In this document: piece by piece, positions 24,055-32,061 of the stretch | Layout: the number at the start of each line of letters is the position of its first letter | How positions within the stretch are numbered: position 1 is the first letter of the stretch | From: an uncultured Collinsella sp. | GTDB taxonomy: Bacteria; Actinomycetota; Coriobacteriia; Coriobacteriales; Coriobacteriaceae | DNA: 42,541 nucleotides | Assembly: GCA_900757465.1 (NCBI GenBank) | Contig: CAAENY010000060.1 | Location: 1-42,541, forward strand | Reading direction: 5' to 3' | The notes under the pieces: model-generated | Told to the model about the DNA's origin: nothing | The model's input: the letters and a program-made list of their open reading frames with translations, nothing else | The model's database searches: none | Made by a program: the position numbers and the translations under genes

Positions 24055-25293
24055 CTATTCACACCCCTTATGAGCATTGATGCCCGGCGTGTAGCCGCCA
24101 AACGGGTCGTCGATGGAGCACACGCCCGAAGGGGCGAGCGGATCGCGCCTGCCGGCAAGCTTGTCGTGGCGCATGGTCTCGATATAGGCAAGCACCAGCG
24201 GCGCCACACCCTTTGCGTCGTTTTTGACGACGGGCTCGCTCATGTAGTAGCCAAACGTGCCCTCGCGGTGCGTGGTGTTTCCCAGGCCCGCGACCAGGCA
24301 GATATTGTCGAGCGCCAGCTGCCCGTCATGCTCGGACAGGCACGTGTCGCAAATGCCGTCAAAAGCACGGCGACCGTACTGGTAGTAACGCTCGTCCAGC
24401 ACGCCCAGGCGCACGCCCTTCATGATGGCATTGGCAAAAATCGCGCTGCCCGACTCCTCCAGATAGTTGGGGGCGATATTGGGCAGGTTGATGACCTGGT
24501 GCCACATGCCGGTCTTCTCGTCCTGATACGGCAGCATAGCGTCGATCAGGTCGTGGAACATCTTACGGATCTCGTCCTTCTCGGCCGACATCGAAGGCGG
24601 CATGAGCTCCCAGGTATCGATGAGCGCCATGGCAAACCAGCCCTCGGCGCGCAGCCAGAAGTTAGCCGAAAGACCGGTTACGGGATCGCACCAGAACTGC
24701 TTGCGGCTCGCGTCGTAGGCGTGATAGTACAAACCGTTGAGGGGGTTGCGCATCAGGTCATGCACGACCTGAAACATATGGAAGCTGTCCGAACAGGCGC
24801 GACGGTTGTGGAAGCTCAGCTCGTATTGCATGTAGAACGGCTGGGCCATATACATACCGTCGAGCCAGATCTGGTTAGGATAGACAGCCTTGTGCCAAAA
24901 CACGCCCTCTTTGGTGCGCGGCTGGGTTTCGAGCTGGCGATAGATGGTATCCATGGCGGCACGGTACTTGGGCTTGCCAACCAGGTCGTAGAGTTTGTAG
25001 AGGGTTTTGCCCGCGTTGACGTTATCGAGGTTGTACTCCTGGGGATCGTAATGCTTAATGGTGCCGTCATCCTGGACAAAGAAGTCGATGTAGTCGTCGG
25101 CGAAGGTCAGGTAACGCTGCTCGCCGGTGATCTCGTACAGCTCGATGAGTGCCTTGATCATGCAGCCGTCAATGTAATTCCAGGTGTTCTCCTTGCCGGC
25201 GCGAAGCTTTTCGATGTTCCAGGCCGGCGCCTGAGGCGTAGAGGTCTCGATCAACTGCTCGATATAACGGTCCAGAATCTGATTGCAACCCAT
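24055..25293 (-). CDS. GH105 unsaturated rhamnogalacturonyl/galacturonyl hydrolase (YteR/YesR-like)
   Basis: A 412-residue (alpha/alpha)6-barrel hydrolase that removes 4,5-unsaturated galacturonate from the non-reducing end of pectic oligosaccharides made by lyases. YteR-like motifs are NLDNVNAGK (Asp90) and IWLDGMYMAQPFYMQY with the likely general acid Asp145. There is no signal peptide, so it acts in the cytoplasm on imported oligosaccharides. ATG 25293 follows AGAGGGG. It is first in the run GH105, TIM-barrel, GltD-like, OYE-like, and its promoter carries two TGAACGTTAA operators. The product would enter the DhuI/KduD branch. Confidence 0.93.
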   Translation of the reverse strand: MGCNQILDRYIEQLIETSTPQAPAWNIEKLRAGKENTWNYIDGCMIKALIELYEITGEQRYLTFADDYIDFFVQDDGTIKHYDPQEYNLDNVNAGKTLYKLYDLVGKPKYRAAMDTIYRQLETQPRTKEGVFWHKAVYPNQIWLDGMYMAQPFYMQYELSFHNRRACSDSFHMFQVVHDLMRNPLNGLYYHAYDASRKQFWCDPVTGLSANFWLRAEGWFAMALIDTWELMPPSMSAEKDEIRKMFHDLIDAMLPYQDEKTGMWHQVINLPNIAPNYLEESGSAIFANAIMKGVRLGVLDERYYQYGRRAFDGICDTCLSEHDGQLALDNICLVAGLGNTTHREGTFGYYMSEPVVKNDAKGVAPLVLAYIETMRHDKLAGRRDPLAPSGVCSIDDPFGGYTPGINAHKGCE

Positions 25294-25321
25294 TGCTGTC
25301 CCCTCTGACGTTTTTGATGGG

Positions 25322-25331
25322 TGAACGTTAA
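25322..25331 (-). promoter_or_regulatory. TGAACGTTAA operator, proximal site of the GH105 unit
   Basis: TGAACGTTAA lies within GGGTGAACGTTAACCC, palindromic apart from one base pair, and is situated between the -10 at 25353-25358 and the gene start. It is the same motif as at 25362-25371 and in the other uronate promoters. Confidence 0.65.
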
Positions 25332-25348
25332 CCCTAGTGTAAGGCGAA

Positions 25349-25384
25349 GGGGATTATAGAGTGAACGTTAACCCTATAATCCCC
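25349..25384 (-). promoter_or_regulatory. Palindromic promoter/operator of the GH105 unit, possibly also a terminator
   Basis: GGGGATTATAG (25349-25359) and CTATAATCCCC (25374-25384) are perfect arms around the operator TGAACGTTAA (25362-25371). The left arm contains the minus-strand -10 TATAAT (25358-25353). The same palindrome lies 16 bp downstream of the SGNH esterase stop, where its transcript would fold into a hairpin, so it could serve both as operator and as terminator of the upstream unit. Confidence 0.6.
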
Positions 25385-25399
25385 GCAAACGGCATCCTT

Positions 25400-26068
25400 T
25401 TAGCGGCAAACGGCGGTGAGAGCCGCGGCAATGCGATGCGCCAGGCGCTCATAGCCGGCAGGGCTGTAATGCAGACCGTCCGGCATGTAGAGCTCGCGAT
25501 GCTCCGGCAAAAACGGGCTGATGCCGCTTTGCGCATACAGGTCGATCACCGGCACCGAGTAGCGATCGCAAACCTCCAGCATCGCGCGCACATAGGCGTC
25601 TTGCGTCAGACCCAGACGGTTGGCCTCGTTGCTTGCCGGGATATCCTTCTCGTGCTTACCACTTGTCTTGCACGGCGTCATAAACACCAGCTTTGCCTGA
25701 GGCGAGCGCGCCGTGATGGTGCGGATAAGGTAGTCGAGCGCGCCATAGAACTCGTGCACGTCGGTGCTGCCCGGCTCGCCTAGCGGCACGTTACGGCTAA
25801 AGTCGTTAACGCCGCCAAAGACGATGCAGATGTCTGCCGCGTGATCGATGCCGTCCAAACGCTCAACAAACGAATCGGTACGGTCGGCCTTGACGGCAAT
25901 ACGCGAACCCTTAATGCCAAAATTCTCGACCGTAGCGCCGCCCAGCAGTGCACCCAGGTGCGAGGTCCAGGAGATGTCGTTACCTCCCCCGCCGCATCCG
26001 TTATCGCCCCAGGTGGTCGAATCGCCAAAGCAGCAGATGGTCGATTCGCTCAAGTTTTTCGTTTCCAT
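25400..26068 (-). CDS. SGNH/GDSL esterase, probable pectic acetylesterase
   Basis: A 222-residue SGNH hydrolase with FGDST (nucleophile Ser17), the block III motif GGVNDF (Asn88) and the catalytic pair Asp197-x-x-His200 (PDGLHYSPAGYE). There is no signal peptide. Start 26068 follows GAGGAG. In the same direction as, and 93 bp after, the methylesterase fusion, it likely removes acetyl groups from imported homogalacturonan or rhamnogalacturonan fragments. The acyl specificity is inferred from context only. Confidence 0.85.
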   Translation of the reverse strand: METKNLSESTICCFGDSTTWGDNGCGGGGNDISWTSHLGALLGGATVENFGIKGSRIAVKADRTDSFVERLDGIDHAADICIVFGGVNDFSRNVPLGEPGSTDVHEFYGALDYLIRTITARSPQAKLVFMTPCKTSGKHEKDIPASNEANRLGLTQDAYVRAMLEVCDRYSVPVIDLYAQSGISPFLPEHRELYMPDGLHYSPAGYERLAHRIAAALTAVCR

Positions 26069-26161
26069 ATTCTTCTCCTCACCCGCACACCGGCGGTCAT
26101 ACAGGTACATACCGTTCATTCGCAACATGCCGAGGGGCTATGCGTGGGCGCATTCTGCAAC

Positions 26162-28303
26162 TTACGAATCGAGCCATTCGATATCCTCGGCAAGATGCGC
26201 CACGCCAAGATGGTGTCCACCCGGACACACCTCGTGCCGCAGACCTCCTCTGCGGCCCAGCAACTCGTAGGCATCGCGCACGATTTTGAGTTGCTCGTCA
26301 ACATTTTTGAGCCCGCGTGCCCCATTCAGATGATCCTCTTCGCAACTTTGGACCAACAACGGCCGTGGCGCGATGAGCGAGGCGATGTCACCCATATCGA
26401 GCAGACGCCAGAGTCCAGGCGTGTAATTGCAACTGCAGTTGCCGTTGAGATGCAGCAGCGAGTCATCGACACCGTACAGATAGCCCGAGACAAACGCCTT
26501 GCGCACGCGCGGGTCAAGCGCGGCCAGGTACAACGTCATGTAACCGCCGCCCGAAAAACCAAAGCAGCCCAAGTCGTCCAGGGCAATGTCACCGCGTGTC
26601 TCCAAGTAATCAATCAAGCGCATGTTGTCCCAGGCGTTGAGGCCCGCGACCGTAAGACCCAGCGGCTCGGCCATACGTGCTTGATTCAGACACGTACCGC
26701 GCAGGTAGCTGTTCTCGTCGTCGCCCTGGCCCTTCCAATCGCGACGGTATCCCCAACCACGCGCATCGGGGCAGACGGTCACGTAACCCATGCGCGCCAA
26801 ACGCAGACCGTAGTCGTAATTGAACTTACGCACGGCATCGTCGACCGCCGGCACGCCCGCAACACCGGCTATGCTTGCAGCACCCGCCCCCTGGTGACCA
26901 TGCGGGCAGATATAGCAGCGTTTGAGTCCCCGCTCGTCAAGCTTGGGGCGGGACGGCTCCAACAGGTAAAACGGCATCCACACATCGTGCTCAACCTGCA
27001 ACACCGCATGAGTACGCACGATGTTGCCGGCAACCCGCACACGATTGAGCTCACGAATCTCAATCGGGGCGCGGTCCATAAGCGAAAGACCCAAAATATC
27101 GTACAGACGAGTCCTGGTCGCAGCCTTCCATGCCTCAAAGTCTGTGGGAGTCTTGCCCGTAAATGCGGCCGAGCGCCCTTCGCGCTTCAGTCGGGCGCGC
27201 AACGCAGGTTCGTCCTCGTAGTACGTCTCGATGTGCACGGTGCGGCCATTGGCAGATAGCCCGGCCGTCTCTACCGCATCACCGTCGCCGCCCTCGGGAT
27301 CCCAACCATCCGTGCCGGCAAGCACTCGGTCACGCGCATAGCGTTCGGAATCCTGACCGGTCAGGCAATGCGCCCACGGCACCCAAGCGGCAGCATCACC
27401 CGCCGGGCCAAACAGGGTACCGCCGGCATACAGGGTGCCGTCATGTGCCGCTGGCTTATTCCAATCCCACCAGCCCTCGAGTGAAATATGGGAGCCCAGC
27501 CAGCATTCGAGCAAAACGGTCTGGGCCCACTCGCGCCATGGACGACCCAGATAGACCGATCCGGGGGCAATGCCCTCATCGGCTGTAAACGAACAGCCAT
27601 GAAACACAAATCCGTACGGCTCGCCCTGAGGCGTGGAGGCTGGCGTTACATACCCGTTGACATCCATATCGCGGTTGAGTGAGCGAATCTCACACCCCTC
27701 AAAGTAGGCCCGCGCACCGCCAAAGATAAAGTCGACGTCGCCCTCGATCCGGCAACGTCGAAAATACTGGCGCCCCACCCGGCGCGGCGCAAACTGCTTG
27801 GGGCCTATAAAGCCGCCCGGCTTGACCTCGTGCTGCGGCAGCGGCCCCAAAAAAAGCGTGTCCTGATGGCCCAGGATGCGGCAGGCATCGACCACCAGAC
27901 GATCGCCGTCGGCATACAGGGCAATCGCTTGGCCGACCTCACGACCGTCACCGGCGTCGTTTTCGATCGTTAAGCCTGTAAGCGTCACGTCGTCGGCATC
28001 GACCAGCACCGTATACGTACGGAAGGTGCCGAGCCTTCCATCCTGACCGCTACCGTCCTCCGACGGCATCTTGGCACCCAGACAGCCCACAATGCGAACG
28101 CTGTCGGCCGTCTCGCCCTCGAGCGTCACATGCGGACGACGAATTTCGACCTGTTCGCGGTACTCGCCCGGCGCCACCAGCACGCGCACCGGCACGGTCG
28201 CATCGGGCACACACCGCTCCGCCGCCTCAAGCGCCGCCGAAACGCTGCGATACGCGCCTTCGCGTTCGAGCGATACCTCAAAGAGCTGTTCTTTACCACT
28301 CAT
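26162..28303 (-). CDS. Pectin methylesterase (CE8) fused to an alpha/beta-hydrolase
   Basis: A 713-residue two-domain enzyme. Residues about 10-315 form the right-handed beta-helix of pectin methylesterase, with GQAIAL (124-129), HQDTLF (Asp148), GDVDFIFGG (Asp191) and YLGRPW (Arg254, Trp256). Residues about 360-713 are an alpha/beta-hydrolase of the large esterase type, with GFSGGG (nucleophile Ser584), a late Asp in the SCEEDH region and CPGGHH as the probable catalytic histidine. It has no signal peptide. It lies between GH28 and the SGNH esterase and would de-esterify imported pectic oligosaccharides, the second domain perhaps taking acetyl or feruloyl groups. The continuous frame has no sign of an assembly join. 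Confidence 0.88.
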   Translation of the reverse strand: MSGKEQLFEVSLEREGAYRSVSAALEAAERCVPDATVPVRVLVAPGEYREQVEIRRPHVTLEGETADSVRIVGCLGAKMPSEDGSGQDGRLGTFRTYTVLVDADDVTLTGLTIENDAGDGREVGQAIALYADGDRLVVDACRILGHQDTLFLGPLPQHEVKPGGFIGPKQFAPRRVGRQYFRRCRIEGDVDFIFGGARAYFEGCEIRSLNRDMDVNGYVTPASTPQGEPYGFVFHGCSFTADEGIAPGSVYLGRPWREWAQTVLLECWLGSHISLEGWWDWNKPAAHDGTLYAGGTLFGPAGDAAAWVPWAHCLTGQDSERYARDRVLAGTDGWDPEGGDGDAVETAGLSANGRTVHIETYYEDEPALRARLKREGRSAAFTGKTPTDFEAWKAATRTRLYDILGLSLMDRAPIEIRELNRVRVAGNIVRTHAVLQVEHDVWMPFYLLEPSRPKLDERGLKRCYICPHGHQGAGAASIAGVAGVPAVDDAVRKFNYDYGLRLARMGYVTVCPDARGWGYRRDWKGQGDDENSYLRGTCLNQARMAEPLGLTVAGLNAWDNMRLIDYLETRGDIALDDLGCFGFSGGGYMTLYLAALDPRVRKAFVSGYLYGVDDSLLHLNGNCSCNYTPGLWRLLDMGDIASLIAPRPLLVQSCEEDHLNGARGLKNVDEQLKIVRDAYELLGRRGGLRHEVCPGGHHLGVAHLAEDIEWLDS

Positions 28304-28434
28304 CTGTCATTACGCTTTCTGTCACAGAACACCCACCATGCAATACCGGCACCTATAGAGTGCGTGCAACAGCCGGACAGACCCGACCGTCGCACGCCTC
28401 AACATGCCGTATTCACTTGTGCAGGAGCACTACC

Positions 28435-30030
28435 CTACGCGCGGATAACCTTGTCGACGTTCTGCAGCTGCAGCTCGTCACCGTCCTGACCCTCGATCAC
28501 CACGTTTTGCAGGTCGAGCACGGCAACGTTTTGCGCAATGATGCCCTGGCGCACCATCGGCTCCACGCCACAGGCCATGGCAGGCACAAAGGGCTCGGCA
28601 TCGTCGGCAAAGGTGACGTGAACGTCTTGGAACGTCAGGCGCGTCACCTTGCTCTCGGGCAGGCCCGTGATATAGGCCGCGGCGGCATGGCAGTTGGTGG
28701 CCTCGATATCGCAAAACGTCGTTGCGCCAAAGCCGGGCGTCCGGTCGTCGATGGGCAGCACCTCACGAGACTGCACGTAGTCGCTCTTGCCGTCTTTGTC
28801 GCAAAAGTAAAACGAGTTGACCACGAAGGGCGTGAGCACCTCGTCCATGCGAATGTGCTCAAAGGTGATTCCCTCGTTGACGGCATCCTTGCCGCGACCG
28901 CGGCGGGTCTTGACGCGCAGGCCGCGGTCGGTGCGCTCAAAGAGGCACTTGCTCACGGTAAGGTCCTTGATACCGCCGGCGGCCTCGGATCCCAGTACCA
29001 CGGCGCCATGGCCGTCGTGCATGTAGCAGTGCGAGATCAACACGTCGTGTGTGGCGGGACGAAGCTCGGGCTCAATGCCCAGCTTGCCGCTCTTGATGGC
29101 GATGCAGTCGTCGCCCACCGAGAACTGGCAGCCAAGGATGCGGACAAAACCGCAGCTCTCGGGATCAAAGCCGTCGGTGTTGTGGGAGTTCTTGGGACCC
29201 TCGATGGACAGGCACAGGGCATCGACGTGCTCGCACAGGACGGGGTGGATATTCCACGCCGGGCTGTTGCGCACGGTAAAGCCGGCAAGGCTCACGTTTT
29301 GGCACTCGGACAGGAAGATCATGCGCGGGCGGGCGACCTCGCGGCCCTCCTCGGGGCGAAAGATGTTCTTAAAGTCCTTGTTCCACCAGTTGTCCTCGGC
29401 AAAATCGGTCTGGCCGTCGATCGCGCCGCGACCATAGATGCACACGTCGTGCACGCTCAGGCCTGTAAAGGTAGAACAGTAGGTCGAGAAGCTCTCGCCC
29501 TCCCAGCGACCCAGGGGCAGCATGTCGATGCCGGCGTACCCGGCGCCCTTGTCGCCTGCGACCGTGCCCGGAATGTAGGCAAGCGCCGCGCGGTCGTGAC
29601 GGGCCAGCAGCACTGCGCCCTCGGCAAGCTCAATATTGATATCGCTCTTAAGGAAGAGTGACTTGATGCGGTAGCTACCGGCGGGAATCAGCACGCGCCC
29701 GCCCTTGGGACAGGCCATGATTGCAGCCTGGATATTGGTAGTGTCATCATGCTCGGCATCGCCCTTGGCGCCGCAGTCGCGAACGTTGATGGTAAAGGGC
29801 TCGGCCGGCGTGGTGACGCCCACGCTCAGCTCGCGCTCGCCGCAGACAAAACGAACCAAGTTGCGCTTGCCGGGGACCAGGCCATCGACATAGGTCTCGA
29901 CCGTATTCGTGGAACCGGCGGGCTCGTCGTTGACAAAGATCTCCCACGTATCGGCGCAGGTAAAGTAGCCTCCATCGTCAAGCTCGATAACGGCAGCACG
30001 CGCGTTGCGCCAGATAACGTTCGTCTCCAT
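28435..30030 (-). CDS. GH28 polygalacturonase/exo-galacturonidase
   Basis: A 531-residue enzyme. An N-terminal beta-sandwich of the fibronectin-III type (about 1-80) precedes the right-handed beta-helix. GH28 signatures are NTDGFD (Asp286), GDDC (Asp307, Asp308), DGHG (His341) and RGLRVKTRRGRG, the substrate-binding Arg/Lys motif. There is no signal peptide, so it would release galacturonate from imported oligomers in the cytoplasm; exo-acting relatives carry the same N-terminal module. Start 30030 follows GAGGGAG. It is preceded by the permease and a hairpin at 30079-30123, and followed 131 bp later by the methylesterase fusion. Confidence 0.93.
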   Translation of the reverse strand: METNVIWRNARAAVIELDDGGYFTCADTWEIFVNDEPAGSTNTVETYVDGLVPGKRNLVRFVCGERELSVGVTTPAEPFTINVRDCGAKGDAEHDDTTNIQAAIMACPKGGRVLIPAGSYRIKSLFLKSDINIELAEGAVLLARHDRAALAYIPGTVAGDKGAGYAGIDMLPLGRWEGESFSTYCSTFTGLSVHDVCIYGRGAIDGQTDFAEDNWWNKDFKNIFRPEEGREVARPRMIFLSECQNVSLAGFTVRNSPAWNIHPVLCEHVDALCLSIEGPKNSHNTDGFDPESCGFVRILGCQFSVGDDCIAIKSGKLGIEPELRPATHDVLISHCYMHDGHGAVVLGSEAAGGIKDLTVSKCLFERTDRGLRVKTRRGRGKDAVNEGITFEHIRMDEVLTPFVVNSFYFCDKDGKSDYVQSREVLPIDDRTPGFGATTFCDIEATNCHAAAAYITGLPESKVTRLTFQDVHVTFADDAEPFVPAMACGVEPMVRQGIIAQNVAVLDLQNVVIEGQDGDELQLQNVDKVIRA

Positions 30031-30078
30031 GGGTTTCTCCCTCAAAAAAGATGCTCTAAAGGCAAATTGTACGCTGCA

Positions 30079-30123
30079 GAAAAAGGGCCGTGCCTGCCGG
30101 CGAAATTCCGGTGGCACGACCCT
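30079..30123 (-). terminator. Terminator between permease and GH28 genes
   Basis: AGGG-CGTGCC-CCGG arms (30084-30100) pair with 30107-30123. On the minus strand the hairpin is followed by TTTTTC. It sits within a run of same-strand genes, so it may be partly leaky and set a higher level of permease than of the enzymes. Confidence 0.7.
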
Positions 30124-30146
30124 GTGGTTTGGACGATGCGTATGTC

Positions 30147-31706
30147 TTACTCGGCAGGAATTACGCTACCGTCCTGGAAGCCAACGTTGTTGTGGGCGAA
30201 GCAGTCCTCGTACTTAAAGCCGGAGAGCTCCTCGCAAAGCGCCTTGACCTCGGGCTTGACGTCGGCCATCTTGCCACCCTCCTTGACACGGTGGATCTCG
30301 TCGCAAAGGATGTCGCACTGCTCCTTGTCGATCTTGATGCCGCGGGCAAGGACAGCCGCGAGCAGGAAGAAGCCGGCGCAGCCGATGAGCATGTAGCCGC
30401 AGATGTACAGAGGCACGGTGGCGGGCTGGGTCACGGCGTCGCTATTGCCGGCGGTCTGAATGAAGCCGGAGGCAGCAAGGACGATAGCCCATACGTTGAC
30501 GGCGACTGCCTGGGCGATCTGCTGGCAGAGCTGCTGTGCGGAGCTGTAGATGCCCTCGCGACGACGCAGGGTGATGAGCTCATCGACATCGGGGATGTAG
30601 TTGAGCAGAACATCGGGCAGATACTGGAAGCCAACGTAGAAGAACTTCCAGATGGCGAAGATGATGGGGTAGGCGATCATGGCGATGGCGACCGTGGAGG
30701 TGCCGTTAATCTGACCAAAGGCGAAGTAGTTGTAGGCGATGATGCACGCAGCGCAACCGACGTTGGCCAGGTACCAAGACTTGTGGAAGCCCTTCTTCGC
30801 CATGAGGGCGACCCAGATGGCAGTGCAGACGATAGCGACGACCTTGCCGGGCATCTCCATCACGGACTCGTAGGACTTAGGAATCTGCAGGCAGTAGACG
30901 ATGAAGAAGGACAGGCAGGCAGACCAGCAGGCGGCAGCGAGCTTCGTGGAGACCTGTGCATACAGGACCTTGCGGAAGGACTTGTTGCGGAACGTGGAGA
31001 TAACGTCGATGAAGAACTTCTTGATGCCCTCGCCGACGCTCTCGATCTTCTCCTGAGCGACCTCCTCGGGGGTGTGCTCCCACGTGGACAGGTACACGCA
31101 GAGCAGCGAGATTGCCATGACCGAAGCGTTGATCGTAGCGATGATGAAATAGCTGAACGGGTTGGTCTCGCCGAAGGTGCCAAAGCCAAAGCCGACGAGT
31201 GCTGCCATAAGGAAGCCGGCGGCGTTGCCAAAGAGGTGCTTGTAGCCGGTGAGGTACGTACGCTCCTTGAAGTCGTCGGTCATCTCGATGGTAAGCGGCG
31301 ACAGGTTGGCGGTGCAGAATGTGTACGCGACGTTGTAGATCAGGTACAGCACAAAGTAGTACGGGAAACCGAACGGCGTAGCAACGAAGATAAGCGGCTC
31401 GGCGACCATCATCGGGATAGCCAGCAAGATCCAGAAACGGCGACGACCAAAGATGCGGCCGATCTTGGTGGCATAGAAGTTATCGGCCACAAAACCCATC
31501 AGCGGGCAAAGAATGGCGTTGAGATAGATGGCGAACGAGCTAATCAGCGCAGCCTCGCCTGCGGACAGGCCGCACTCCGTGGACAGGAACAGCACCATGT
31601 AGCTGTGCGTAAAGGTCAGGGCACCGGAATTGAGCATACCGCCCATACCAAAGCCCAAGCGCGTCCAGAATGTGATCTTACGCTTTTTTCCGATCTTATT
31701 AGCCAT
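30147..31706 (-). CDS. GPH-family (MFS) sugar/uronide permease
   Basis: A 519-residue membrane protein with about 12 hydrophobic segments and the GPH layout (glycoside-pentoside-hexuronide:cation symporters). It starts MANKIGKKRKITFWTRLGFG and contains the cytoplasmic loop GRIFGRRRFWILL typical of the family. Longer than average because of a C-terminal soluble tail of about 70 residues. It is first in the unit with GH28 and the esterases and has three operators upstream, so it is the likely importer of galacturonate oligosaccharides or monomers. ATG 31706 follows GAGAGGGAG. Confidence 0.9.
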   Translation of the reverse strand: MANKIGKKRKITFWTRLGFGMGGMLNSGALTFTHSYMVLFLSTECGLSAGEAALISSFAIYLNAILCPLMGFVADNFYATKIGRIFGRRRFWILLAIPMMVAEPLIFVATPFGFPYYFVLYLIYNVAYTFCTANLSPLTIEMTDDFKERTYLTGYKHLFGNAAGFLMAALVGFGFGTFGETNPFSYFIIATINASVMAISLLCVYLSTWEHTPEEVAQEKIESVGEGIKKFFIDVISTFRNKSFRKVLYAQVSTKLAAACWSACLSFFIVYCLQIPKSYESVMEMPGKVVAIVCTAIWVALMAKKGFHKSWYLANVGCAACIIAYNYFAFGQINGTSTVAIAMIAYPIIFAIWKFFYVGFQYLPDVLLNYIPDVDELITLRRREGIYSSAQQLCQQIAQAVAVNVWAIVLAASGFIQTAGNSDAVTQPATVPLYICGYMLIGCAGFFLLAAVLARGIKIDKEQCDILCDEIHRVKEGGKMADVKPEVKALCEELSGFKYEDCFAHNNVGFQDGSVIPAE

Positions 31707-31786
31707 CGAGCTCCCTCTCTTTTCTCGATTGTCTTGCAGCAAGACATTGGAGTCCATACCGACATCTGTCTGCCCAGCGTTCAGGG

Positions 31787-31836
31787 TGAACGTTTAGTTA
31801 GATTATGCGCGATTCCTTACGAAAGGTGAACGTTCA
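31787..31836 (-). promoter_or_regulatory. Permease promoter with two TGAACGTT operators
   Basis: On the minus strand a -35 TTCACC (31830-31825) and -10 CATAAT (31807-31802) are 17 bp apart. The perfect palindrome TGAACGTTCA (31827-31836) overlaps the -35, and TGAACGTTTA (31787-31796) lies just after the -10. This is a textbook double repressor arrangement. Confidence 0.7.
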
Positions 31837-31947
31837 CTTGCATATTATCCCCGAACGGTCGATTTTTACCGCTGAACGGACACAATTGAGATCCTCACAC
31901 CTATTTTCTGCTGGTAAAGGTGCCATGCTGGACAGCTATGAGATAGG

Positions 31948-31957
31948 TGAACGTTTA
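31948..31957 (-). promoter_or_regulatory. Distal TGAACGTTTA operator
   Basis: A third copy of the motif, about 120 bp upstream of the permease promoter, in the otherwise gene-free stretch 31837-31993. The distance would suit DNA looping by a LacI tetramer, or it may belong to a second promoter. Confidence 0.5.
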
Positions 31958-31993
31958 TCAGATTTTCTAACATATTCACTTAACCACGAAACG

Positions 31994-32026
31994 AAAAAGC
32001 CCCGCCGGGAACACTCCCGACGGGGC
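31994..32026 (-). terminator. Terminator after uxaA
   Basis: GCCCCGCCGGGA (31999-32010) pairs with TCCCGACGGGGC (32015-32026) with one mismatch. On the minus strand it is followed by TTTTTCG. It ends the uxaCBA operon. Confidence 0.9.
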
Positions 32027-32061
32027 CGATGACATCGCGCTATGCTTGGGCGCACTTGCCG

